Shown here: piece after piece, positions 1 through 7,982 of the stretch
Layout of the letters: each line of letters begins with the position of its first letter
Position numbering within the stretch: the stretch's first letter is position 1
Source: Muribaculaceae bacterium
Lineage (GTDB): Bacteria > Bacteroidota > Bacteroidia > Bacteroidales > Muribaculaceae
NCBI GenBank assembly: GCA_910573745.1
Contig: CAJSYI010000028.1
Span: 1-37,641, forward strand
Length of the DNA: 37,641 bases
Direction: 5' to 3'
Position numbers and translations under genes: made by a program
Notes under the pieces: generated by a model
Told to the model about the DNA's origin: nothing
Database searches by the model: none
What the model saw: the letters and a program-made list of their open reading frames with translations, nothing else

Positions 1-2
1 AT

Positions 3-137
3 ATCTCTAAAAAGTCCAATTTTGATGACTTTTCAGACAAACGAATTATGGAGATACAAAAGAAACTCAACCGTCGTCCACGGGAGAAAATTGACTTCGA
101 CACTCCAAAGAAGCGTTTTTTCGATAAGGTTGCATAA
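3..137 (+). CDS. IS30-family transposase, C-terminal fragment
   Basis: An open frame enters from the left edge and ends at TAA 135-137, giving the last 44 residues of a protein. It contains the segment KKLNRRPREKIDFDTPKKRF, which matches the conserved C-terminal pattern of IS30-family DDE transposases (LNxRPRKxLxxxTPxExF). In that family this is the last helix after the catalytic Glu. The catalytic D, D and E residues lie outside the window, so activity cannot be judged. The right end of the element should lie shortly after the stop, around 140-200, but I cannot fix the terminal repeat without the other end. The next gene has its own promoter at 208-239. Confidence 0.75.
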   Translation: MSKKSNFDDFSDKRIMEIQKKLNRRPREKIDFDTPKKRFFDKVA

Positions 138-207
138 ATTTGCATTTGCTGTTGGACTCTGCATCCCGCCCCTCAACTTTCCGATATGTGGAAATTCGGG
201 CAGATTG

Positions 208-239
208 TTTGTGTTATTGAATAAAGTTTCTTATCTTTG
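208..239 (+). promoter_or_regulatory. Bacteroidales-type promoter for the secreted protein gene
   Basis: TTTG at 208-211 and TATCTTTG at 232-239 are 20 bases apart and match the Bacteroidales consensus TTTG-N19-21-TAnnTTTG. Transcription would start near 244-246, about 25 bases before the ATG at 270. Confidence 0.7.
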
Positions 240-283
240 CAGAAATAAACCGATTCATATCTGTATGATATGAAAAACTGACT

Positions 284-838
284 TTGTTGTTCGTGTTGTT
301 CATTATGTTTGGAGTGGCCAATGGCTATTCGCAGAAGTTTGAACCTAAATGGGCAGGCACCGTGTCTGCCATAAAGATTGACGGCGATTCGATTGCCGTG
401 CCTACCGAGAAAGCCAATGTCAAGATCAAAACCGCCAATTCTGCCGGCCGCCTTTTGGTAGGCATCGGAAACACGCGTCAGAAGGTTGTTGTCAAGGGCG
501 GTCGTTCCACAACGCAGCTCTCACCTGACGCTCCTGTGGTTCTTATCGTAAAATGCAAGGACAATGAGACAGACCCAAATTCATTTATCCAAATAGTGAA
601 GTTTGAGGAAAAGAAGAAGGAGAGGAAGTCGGAACTTGCCAATGTAAATTGGCTCGGCAACGTTTCCGAAGGAAATATGGAGATAGTTCCGTATCAAGCA
701 GAGTCTTACGGTAAAAGCTCATATATCCTTACGATGGAGCCGCAAGAAGGGGAATTCGGTGTCAGAATACTGAACCCCAATGATAAGGATGAGAAAATAA
801 CCATATTCCATTGCTTCGGCATACATGCCTCAGAATAG
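284..838 (+). CDS. Uncharacterised secreted protein, start region apparently frameshifted
   Basis: This is a conserved-looking Bacteroidales hypothetical protein of about 185 residues, with no function I can name. The open frame runs from a TTG at 284 and begins with a hydrophobic stretch (LFVLFIMFGVANGYSQ) that reads as the core of a signal peptide. No ATG opens this frame upstream. An ATG at 270-272 followed by five A bases reads MKN-stop, but one extra A would give MKKLTLLFVLF, a textbook signal peptide. So either the gene is a pseudogene, the A run varies, or the base was lost in sequencing. The mature part is charged and mostly beta-like, with Lys-rich KFEEKKKERK near residues 107-116, and no membrane segments. 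It is a single gene between its promoter at 208-239 and the terminator at 893-937. Confidence 0.6.
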   Translation: MLFVLFIMFGVANGYSQKFEPKWAGTVSAIKIDGDSIAVPTEKANVKIKTANSAGRLLVGIGNTRQKVVVKGGRSTTQLSPDAPVVLIVKCKDNETDPNSFIQIVKFEEKKKERKSELANVNWLGNVSEGNMEIVPYQAESYGKSSYILTMEPQEGEFGVRILNPNDKDEKITIFHCFGIHASE

Positions 839-892
839 ACTGATATGTTGCGATGTCTCGGGATATGACAGACAATCGTGTCCTCGGAAACA

Positions 893-937
893 GAAAGAAT
901 CCGCCCTTATAATCAGGGTCGGGTTCTTTCTCTTTTT
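893..937 (+). terminator. Rho-independent terminator
   Basis: Arms GAAAGAA (893-899) and TTCTTTC (924-930) enclose a second pairing, CCCTTAT with the later AGGG, and a T-rich run follows at 931-937. It lies between the secreted protein gene and eno. Confidence 0.7.
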
Positions 938-988
938 ACGGTGGTTTAAATAAGGTTAACGGATGACCGTTATGTCGGGGAAATTTGT

Positions 989-996
989 TATCTTTG
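989..996 (+). promoter_or_regulatory. eno promoter, -7 element
   Basis: TATCTTTG matches the Bacteroidales -7 box. No clear TTTG is found at the expected -33 distance. The leader would be about 42 bases to the eno ATG at 1044. Confidence 0.6.
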
Positions 997-1034
997 CAGC
1001 CCGAAAGAAAATACAAGGTAAAAACCCATTTTAG

Positions 1035-2330
<1,296 letters not shown>

Positions 2331-2340
2331 GAGGTTATAA

Positions 2341-2359
2341 TTGATTCAGATTGAATCAA
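2341..2359. repeat. Perfect short palindrome after eno
   Basis: TTGATTCA and TGAATCAA are perfect 8-base inverted arms around GAT, 11 bases after the eno stop. Its role is unknown. It may be a weak extra hairpin in the 3' end of the eno transcript. Confidence 0.5.
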
Positions 2360-2367
2360 TGAATATG

Positions 2368-2403
2368 GAAAGACCTGCGACAGTAAATTGTCGCAGGTCT
2401 TTC
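2368..2403. terminator. Bidirectional terminator between eno and ispE
   Basis: Perfect 15-base arms (2368-2382 and 2389-2403) enclose a 6-base loop. The arms begin GAAAGACC and end GGTCTTTC, so both strands can terminate. The flanking genes converge here. Confidence 0.85.
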
Positions 2404-2423
2404 ATATAATGAGGATTGCGTGT

Positions 2424-3311
2424 TCAGAGTTTCATTATGGCAGAATATGTGCCTTCAGAGCTTTTTCCGTTCAAGTATGCCTTTGAGGCGGCGGATTCGT
2501 CGTCGAATATTCCGTAAACTGCCGATCCGCTGCCCGACATCTGTGCGTAGATCGCTCCTGAATCGTATAGGCTCGATTTTATCCTTTTGAGAACAGGATG
2601 GTTGTAGAACAGGTGTGGCTCAAAGTCGTTGAGTATGGAGTCTCGCCACGATTCCAAAAGAAGCGTCTCAGCGGATACTGGGCATCGGGATTCTGACAGA
2701 TGACGGCAGTCGATGCCTGAAAACGCCTCTTTGGTCGATATTCCGAAAGATGGCTTTAGGATGACAAGCCATTTGCCTGAAAGGTCGAGGTCAATCGATC
2801 TGAGGATTTCTCCCACGCCTGCAGCCGCGCATGGCCTGTTGATGATGAAAAACGGACAGTCTGCACCAAGGCTGGCGGCCAAGCGTATCATTTCGCTGTC
2901 AGAAAAAATGTTGCCCATCAATCCGTTGAGCATCTTAAGCGTGAAGGATGCGTCGGCCGAGCCTCCGCCGAGTCCGGCGCCGTCCGGGATGTGCTTGTCA
3001 AGGCGGATGTCGAACCGTGGCAGCTTATTTCCGGTATGGCCTGTGTATGCTTTTTCAAAGGCATCTACGGCTTTGACCACAAGATTCTTTTCAGGCGGGC
3101 ATGCTATCGGGGTTCCGGTAAATGAGAATTCATGTGATTCAGCGTCAAGCGGTGTTATTTCCAGAATGTCGGAAAACGGCCACGGGGATTCCGGCGAGCC
3201 GCTCAGTTTCCCGATGGGATAGAAGACTGTGGAGAGGTCGTGATAGCCGTCTGCACGGCGGCCTGTAACGTATAGGCCTATGTTGATTTTTGCGTTTACG
3301 AAAGAAATCAT
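2424..3311 (-). CDS. ispE: 4-(cytidine 5'-diphospho)-2-C-methyl-D-erythritol kinase
   Basis: IspE phosphorylates CDP-methylerythritol with ATP in the non-mevalonate (MEP) route to isoprenoid precursors. The 295-residue protein is a GHMP kinase. The N-terminal AKINIGL carries substrate-site K8. The glycine-rich ATP loop PDGAGLGGGSADAS lies at 109-122, and D151 in GADCPFF is the expected catalytic Asp. The C-terminal GHMP motif MSGSGSAVYGIF is also present. The start codon overlaps the stop of the MATE gene by 4 bases (ATGA), so the two are translationally coupled and transcribed from the MATE promoter. The length is normal and no key residue is missing. Confidence 0.95.
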   Translation of the reverse strand: MISFVNAKINIGLYVTGRRADGYHDLSTVFYPIGKLSGSPESPWPFSDILEITPLDAESHEFSFTGTPIACPPEKNLVVKAVDAFEKAYTGHTGNKLPRFDIRLDKHIPDGAGLGGGSADASFTLKMLNGLMGNIFSDSEMIRLAASLGADCPFFIINRPCAAAGVGEILRSIDLDLSGKWLVILKPSFGISTKEAFSGIDCRHLSESRCPVSAETLLLESWRDSILNDFEPHLFYNHPVLKRIKSSLYDSGAIYAQMSGSGSAVYGIFDDESAASKAYLNGKSSEGTYSAIMKL

Positions 3312-4642
3312 GTGAGTTGAGGGTTAAGGCTGAGGATGAAACGGCGTGAGAACACCTGTCTTGACTGCAGTGCAAGAAGCATTCCGCGGGTGAGTAGATA
3401 TGCGAGAAAAGCTGCCCACAGGCGGTCGTTGTCAGGAAGATGGATTCCGTCGCTATGTATGAAGCATACGGAGAAGAAAACTATGGCAGCCGCCAGAGTG
3501 GCACCCAGCATCCTGCGCGTCGCGGTGAGCCCTATGAAGAATCCGTCATATATGAAAGCGGCCACGGTGAGCGGAGGAATGAGCGTAAGCCAAATATGGT
3601 ATTCAGTTATGTTTTCACTAACCGTAGGGCTGTCTGTTATCAGGTTCACTATTGGCGAATAGAAGAAGCAGTAGATGAGAAAGAACGCCGCCGCCATTCC
3701 CGCCGACCATGATAGCAACGCGTTCCGGCTGCGCCGCAGAAGGTTGAGGTCGAGGCTTCCGGCAAAGCGTCCGGTGAGTGCTTCGGCCGTGAAGGCGAAT
3801 CCGTCCATGAAGAAAGAGAAGAAATGGAAAAACTGCATCATCACGGCGTTTGTGGCCAGCGTAAGCTCGCCGAGACGTGCGCCAATGGCGGTCGTGGCGA
3901 GCGATACGCCCATTATGCAGGCGGAACGGAAGAATATGTCGGTGTTGACAGTGAAGAAACGTTTGAGGGAACCCTTGGCGAAAACTTCTTTCCATCCGCA
4001 CCACAGTCCTCCGGAGGCTTTTCTTCGGGCCATGATCAGTGCGATGAAAAGCCCGCACCAGTTGGCGAGAAGAGTGCCGTAGGCAACGCCAATGAAGCCC
4101 AAGTCCGACAAAAAGACGAAAGAGAAGCTTGCGGCTATGTTTATGACGTTGACGGATACGGCTATTATCATAGGATAGAGGGTGGTCTGCATGCCGAAAA
4201 GCCACCCCTGTATGGCTGTCGTCGCAAGCAAGGCGGGGGCAGCCAGTATGCATACAGAATAATAGTCGGAAGCCAATTGGCGCACGCTTTCATCGGGGGA
4301 AATGGCCGCCATAAGCATTTCCCTCAGTGGCATGGCCAATGCCAGCAAAGCCAGGCCTATCGCGGCGCCGAGCACGACGGCGCGGCTGAAGACGGCTCTT
4401 ATTTCCCTTTGGTCGTTTTTGCCGAAGGCAAGGGCGGTGAGTCCTGTCGTGCCCATGCGCAGGAATCCGAAAAGCCAGAATGTGGCGTTGAACATCATCG
4501 ACCCTACGGCTATCGCTCCGATGAAGAAATCCGCGTCGAGATGCCCTGCGATTGCAGTGTCTGAAAGTCCGAGAAGCGGCACCGTGATGTTGCTCACGAT
4601 TGCCGGTATGCTGAGACGTAGTATTTCGCGGTTGATTTTCAT
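3308..4642 (-). CDS. MATE-family efflux transporter (DinF-like)
   Basis: This is a polytopic inner-membrane protein of 444 residues with about 12 hydrophobic segments. The opening, LRLSIPAIVSNITVPLLGLSDTAIAGHL, is the typical start of MATE/DinF drug or metabolite antiporters. These use a Na+ or H+ gradient; the substrate here is unknown. I place the start at 4642 (MKINREILRLS) rather than 13 codons upstream, because a promoter -7 box at 4651-4658 covers the longer start. The 3' end overlaps ispE by 4 bases. This leaves an untranslated leader of only a few bases. A MITE-like element sits directly upstream of the promoter. Confidence 0.9.
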   Translation of the reverse strand: MKINREILRLSIPAIVSNITVPLLGLSDTAIAGHLDADFFIGAIAVGSMMFNATFWLFGFLRMGTTGLTALAFGKNDQREIRAVFSRAVVLGAAIGLALLALAMPLREMLMAAISPDESVRQLASDYYSVCILAAPALLATTAIQGWLFGMQTTLYPMIIAVSVNVINIAASFSFVFLSDLGFIGVAYGTLLANWCGLFIALIMARRKASGGLWCGWKEVFAKGSLKRFFTVNTDIFFRSACIMGVSLATTAIGARLGELTLATNAVMMQFFHFFSFFMDGFAFTAEALTGRFAGSLDLNLLRRSRNALLSWSAGMAAAFFLIYCFFYSPIVNLITDSPTVSENITEYHIWLTLIPPLTVAAFIYDGFFIGLTATRRMLGATLAAAIVFFSVCFIHSDGIHLPDNDRLWAAFLAYLLTRGMLLALQSRQVFSRRFILSLNPQLT

Positions 4643-4650
4643 TGCGTCCG

Positions 4651-4681
4651 CAAAGTTAATCCATATTCCTGTTTCTCGCAA
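4651..4681 (-). promoter_or_regulatory. Promoter of the MATE-ispE operon, almost no leader
   Basis: On the minus strand, TTGC (4681-4678) is followed after 19 bases by TAACTTTG (4658-4651). Only 8 bases separate the -7 box from the ATG at 4642, so the mRNA should start within a few bases of the start codon. Confidence 0.65.
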
Positions 4682-4705
4682 TAGGAAACGCTTCCGGACG
4701 CTTTA

Positions 4706-5016
4706 GAGGGGCTGTTTAAAAATCATTGTTAAACGCAGAGTGGAGGATTTTTTGTTAAGGCGCACTTTATGAGGAGGGAGCATATCGGGATATGTGACCG
4801 ACGATTAAATGCGGATTAACGGAAAAGACACCATTCAGACTGAAACATCAAATTCTTTTAAAGAGGCTTTGCAGGAATGCCTGCCGCCATTCCGGAACCT
4901 TTGCGCGTCTTTATCCCTTCGGCTCAGTCCCATAGCCCGCCATGCTCCTTCGCTGCAGGGATAAATACATCACAAATCTTCCGGCTCTGCGTCAACAAGC
5001 ATTTTTAAACAGCCTC
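4706..5016. mobile_element. MITE-like element, 311 bp, TTA target duplication
   Basis: The ends are imperfect inverted repeats of about 35 bases sharing GGCTGTTTAAAAAT, then TTGTT, then ACGCAGAG. The outermost bases are GAG at one end and CTC at the other. TTA stands directly outside both ends (4703-4705 and 5017-5019), as expected of a 3-base target duplication. No open frame of useful length lies inside, so the element cannot move itself. It contains smaller hairpins, for example GCAGG/CCTGC at 4871-4884 and TTTATCCC/GGGATAAA at 4910-4965. A TNA duplication and GAG ends fit mobilisation by an IS5-family (IS1031-like) transposase, which is inference. It lies about 20 bases upstream of the MATE promoter's -33 box and fills the whole 4683-5036 gap. 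Confidence 0.8.
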
Positions 5017-5036
5017 TTAATGTCTTTTGTGGATAT

Positions 5037-5717
5037 TCACCATTCGTAGGCCACGGAGCCGCCTATGGCGTTCAGTGAAATGTTTCGGTCGCCTACATGC
5101 CACCAGTTGGCCGTTACAAGCTGGTAAGTAAGTCCGATGTTGAATGCCTGAGAAGACCGTTGCTTGTTGACGGGTATGCGGACGCCGAGAGACGGCTTCA
5201 GGTAGAAGCTTTCACGGTTGGTTATATAGCCTTTTCCGACGTGGAAGTAGCTGTTGTTAATCATGAACGTGGCTCCGGCCTTGATGTCGATGAAGAAAGA
5301 TGGTTTCGTGCCGCCGTTTCCTCCAATGTTGAAACGGAAGTCGGTGAATACCGGAAGGAAAAATGCCGTTCTGGTGTTTTTGTGGGAGAAATGAGGGTCG
5401 TCCCAATCATTGTAGCCGGCGGGTGCATCGTATGAAGGCGCTCCTCCGGCTATCATGACGTCAAGACCTATTCCGGCTCCCATGAAAAACCAGTTGCTGT
5501 AGCGAAATCCTTGTGATGTGCTGACACTGAATACGTTGGCGCGGTAATCCCCGAATCCTCCGGCAAATCCGGTTTCAACGAATCCCTTATAGTTTAGAGA
5601 GCCTGAGAGCGCAGGCTGAATCAGTCCCGGTATCTGGTTTACAATGTCGGCAATCTGTGCTGAGGCGGCTGAGGCCGCAAGCAATGCCGAAGCGGCTATG
5701 GCGGTGCGTAGTTTCAT
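5037..5717 (-). CDS. Outer-membrane beta-barrel protein
   Basis: This 226-residue exported protein begins with a clear signal peptide, MKLRTAIAASALLAASAASAQ. The rest alternates polar and aromatic residues as barrel strands do and ends in ...GSVAYEW, an aromatic C-terminus typical of outer-membrane barrels. No specific family is recognised. An upstream extension to a GTG overlapping the sigma-factor stop is possible but would bury the signal peptide 34 residues in, so I reject it. It follows the ECF sigma gene by 98 bases on the same strand, in the position where an anti-sigma factor might be expected. It may be a target or partner of that sigma factor, which is inference. Confidence 0.8.
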   Translation of the reverse strand: MKLRTAIAASALLAASAASAQIADIVNQIPGLIQPALSGSLNYKGFVETGFAGGFGDYRANVFSVSTSQGFRYSNWFFMGAGIGLDVMIAGGAPSYDAPAGYNDWDDPHFSHKNTRTAFFLPVFTDFRFNIGGNGGTKPSFFIDIKAGATFMINNSYFHVGKGYITNRESFYLKPSLGVRIPVNKQRSSQAFNIGLTYQLVTANWWHVGDRNISLNAIGGSVAYEW

Positions 5718-5815
5718 CGCAGGGTGGAATTGATGGGTTTTATCAATGAAACGGATTGCCTTTGCCGCTGGTTCGGGAACTGCGAAAATCTGACTGTGTC
5801 CTAAAGCCTGAGGAA

Positions 5816-6376
5816 TCACACAAGGCTGCCTATAGCCTGTTCTATTTTCTTCACCGCGTGATGGTATGAAGCTTTCAGTGCGCCGACGCTCGTCCCGAGT
5901 ATTTCGGAAATCTCTTCATACTTCATTTCGTCGAAATAACGCATGTTGAAGACTATTTTTTGTTTTTCCGGAAGCCGAGTTATCGCTTTCTGCAGTTCCT
6001 TCTGCAGTTCGTTGCCGTCGAAATAGGGGTCGGCTTCGAGTTTGTCAAGCAGGAAAAGGTCTTCGCAGCCCTCGCTTGTGTTCGTGCGTTTGCGTTCGCG
6101 GTTCAGGAAATTGATGCTTTCGTTTATGGCAATCTTGAACAGCCATGTCGAAAGCTTCGCGTCTCCCCGGAAATTCCTTATGTTGCTCCATGCTTTGATG
6201 AAAGCATTCTGCAGTAGGTCATTGGCGTCATCGTGGGATGTTACCAGTTTCCTTATTTGCCAATACATAGGCTCCCCGTATGCCTTCATCAGCGTCTTGA
6301 ACGCCGAAGGTGCCGATTCAGGATTCTGCATGTCCTGAATCAGTTTCTTCTCGTCTATGGGAGCCGAATAAGCCAT
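5816..6376 (-). CDS. ECF-type RNA polymerase sigma factor
   Basis: This 186-residue sigma-70 family protein has only regions 2 and 4, as in extracytoplasmic-function sigma factors. Region 2 is seen around residues 50-97 (DLLQNAFIKAWSNIRNF, then STWLFKIAINESINFLNRERKR). Region 4 is seen around 135-178 (LPEKQKIVFNMRYFDEMKYEEIS, then GALKASYHHAVKKI, the recognition helix). No transmembrane anti-sigma gene lies next to it; the downstream neighbour is an outer-membrane barrel protein. The specific signal cannot be read from the sequence. The start MAYSAPIDEKK at 6376 is the first ATG. Confidence 0.93.
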   Translation of the reverse strand: MAYSAPIDEKKLIQDMQNPESAPSAFKTLMKAYGEPMYWQIRKLVTSHDDANDLLQNAFIKAWSNIRNFRGDAKLSTWLFKIAINESINFLNRERKRTNTSEGCEDLFLLDKLEADPYFDGNELQKELQKAITRLPEKQKIVFNMRYFDEMKYEEISEILGTSVGALKASYHHAVKKIEQAIGSLV

Positions 6377-6537
6377 TTTTGTCTGTTATCTATTTATGCG
6401 TCAATGTAGTCTGCCGGAAAGCATAAGCCATTTCCCACATAATGTAAAACGTGAAATCGAACGCGAAATTACGTTAATTTTTTAGATTTCGCAAATTCTG
6501 GATGCATTTATCTTGCTTTTCCGGGACTTGGCAAAAG

Positions 6538-6569
6538 CGGGGCGTGAGGTCTCACGACTTCCCGCCCCG
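6538..6569 (+). promoter_or_regulatory. GC-rich structured leader with two competing hairpins
   Basis: CGGGGCG (6538-6544) pairs with CGCCCCG (6563-6569). Inside, CGTGAG (6543-6548) pairs with CTCACG (6551-6556); two bases are shared, so the two folds partly exclude each other. No gene ends here on the plus strand, so it is not an ordinary terminator. A weak -7-like TATCTTGC lies at 6509-6516 and a small reading frame follows at 6608. The rest of the 6377-6853 gap holds the ansA promoter and nothing else I can identify. Confidence 0.45.
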
Positions 6570-6607
6570 ATGTTTTCCATAATACTTTTTCAAACTAACC
6601 TAACATC

Positions 6608-6694
6608 ATGAAACGATTTTCTGTCATTATAACTGTATTCGCTCAGAAATGGTTCGGACGAGAGTCCCTTTTTTGTTGCTTTGGGTTGTGTTGA
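6608..6694 (+). CDS. Possible 28-residue leader peptide
   Basis: ATG at 6608 opens a 28-codon frame, MKRFSVIITVFAQKWFGRES and so on, ending ...GLC at TGA 6692-6694. Its first residues look like the start of a signal peptide. It is preceded by AACTAACCTAACATC, an A/C-rich context like those before other genes here (ACTAACC before the C13 protease start). It could be a leader peptide of the ansA transcript, a small membrane peptide, or the remnant of a deleted secreted-protein gene. There is no homology evidence. Confidence 0.25.
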   Translation: MKRFSVIITVFAQKWFGRESLFCCFGLC

Positions 6695-6780
6695 GCGGTG
6701 TTTATAAAACTTAATTTAGGTTAATATCAATTGGTTGTATGGCAAAATGCAACTTTGCGTGAGGGATTTTACCGGAAATA

Positions 6781-6812
6781 TTTGGTGTTGTCGTAGCAAT
6801 TTGCTAATTTCG
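6781..6812 (+). promoter_or_regulatory. ansA promoter
   Basis: TTTG (6781-6784), 20 bases, then TAATTTCG (6805-6812), one base off TAnnTTTG at the critical end. Predicted leader is about 35 bases. A second candidate -7 box, CAACTTTG, lies further upstream near 6751. Confidence 0.5.
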
Positions 6813-6853
6813 CCTCATCAAAAAACATCCCACAGTTAAATTCATGCTGAATT

Positions 6854-7891
6854 ATGTCTTCAACTAAGCGCCCCCGCATATTGATGATTTATACAGGAGG
6901 TACGATTGGAATGATCGAGAACCCCGATACACGAGCACTCGAACCTTTCGATTTCGACCATCTTATCGACAATGTCCCAAAAATCAAGATGCTGGATTTC
7001 GAGATTGACAACGTGCAGTTTTCACGTCCGGTCGATTCCAGTGCCATGAACACTTCGCATTGGAGCGATATTGCCCATGTCATTGAGGACAATTATGACG
7101 GCTATGAAGGTTTTGTGGTTCTTCACGGCACCGACACTATGGCCTACACAGCCTCGGCATTGTCTTTTATGCTTGAGAATCTTGACAAGCCGGTGATTAT
7201 CACGGGTTCGCAGCTTCCTATAGGAGAAGTGAGGACTGACGGTGAGGAAAATCTCATCACAGCTTTGCAGGTGGCTGCTGCAAAAGATCTTGACGGAGCG
7301 CCGATAGTGCGTGAAGTGGCGATACTTTTTGAGAACTATCTGTGGCGTGGCAACAGGAGCACAAAGCATAGTGCCGATCAGTTCAATGCCTTCAAATCCA
7401 ATAATTATCCTGAACTTGCGCGTGTGGGACTCGGGATATACTACAACAAGGAGGCTCTTTGGCGGCGTCAGGTGCCCGGATCTCTCAAAGTGCATTATGG
7501 CATGGACCCAAATGTGATATATCTGGATCTGTTTCCGGGCATACAGGAGTCTACTGTGAAACATATGTTGGCTACTCCCGGTCTCAGGGGAGTCATACTC
7601 AAAACCTTCGGGGCCGGTAACGGCCCGAATGACCCTTGGTTCATCCAAGCTCTTAAGGAGGCCATAGACAAGGGCGTGGTCATTGTCAACGTAACCCAAT
7701 GCAGCAATGGATGTGTTCACCAGCAGCGTTATCTTACGGGACTTGGCCTTGCGCAGATCGGCGTGGTGTCTGGGCAGGATCTCACGTCAGAAGCTGCCAT
7801 CACTAAATTGATGCATCTTTTCGGGAAGGGGTATTCCCCGGATGAGGTGAGACGTTATATGGAATACTGCATATGCGGCGAGATGTGTTGA
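6854..7891 (+). CDS. ansA: Type I L-asparaginase
   Basis: The enzyme hydrolyses L-asparagine to aspartate and ammonia. The 345-residue protein has both catalytic threonine motifs: YTGGTIGM (13-20, nucleophile T14 or T17 by family alignment) and HGTDTMAYT (91-99, T93 and D94). It also has ITGSQLPIGE and the C-terminal domain of the type I (cytoplasmic) form. No signal peptide precedes MSSTKRPRILMIYTGG, which supports a cytosolic enzyme. The nearby ATG at 6844 is in another frame, so 6854 is the start. It is a single gene with a promoter at 6781-6812 and a strong terminator at 7908-7958. It probably feeds asparagine nitrogen and carbon into fumarate-linked fermentation, which is inference. Confidence 0.93.
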   Translation: MSSTKRPRILMIYTGGTIGMIENPDTRALEPFDFDHLIDNVPKIKMLDFEIDNVQFSRPVDSSAMNTSHWSDIAHVIEDNYDGYEGFVVLHGTDTMAYTASALSFMLENLDKPVIITGSQLPIGEVRTDGEENLITALQVAAAKDLDGAPIVREVAILFENYLWRGNRSTKHSADQFNAFKSNNYPELARVGLGIYYNKEALWRRQVPGSLKVHYGMDPNVIYLDLFPGIQESTVKHMLATPGLRGVILKTFGAGNGPNDPWFIQALKEAIDKGVVIVNVTQCSNGCVHQQRYLTGLGLAQIGVVSGQDLTSEAAITKLMHLFGKGYSPDEVRRYMEYCICGEMC

Positions 7892-7907
7892 TAAAGAAAG
7901 CAAGGTC

Positions 7908-7958
7908 AACATTATAGAGCGGGGGAGAACTCAAAGTTCTCCCCCGCTCTATAATGTT
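7908..7958. terminator. Bidirectional terminator, 24-bp perfect stem
   Basis: Perfect 24-base arms (7908-7931 and 7935-7958) surround a 3-base CAA loop. The GC core is GAGCGGGGGAGAAC. It separates the convergent ansA and M6 protease genes. Confidence 0.85.
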
Positions 7959-7982
7959 ATGATCAGCGTAAGTTCTCAGTGC

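Noticed and set aside
3824..4564. 246-codon plus-strand frame inside the MATE gene
   Set aside because: Low-complexity Gly/His/Glu-rich translation opposite a clear 12-helix transporter; a shadow.
5717..5819. Longer start (GTG overlapping the sigma-factor stop) for the barrel protein
   Set aside because: It would place the signal peptide at residue 35; the ATG at 5717 gives a normal exported protein.
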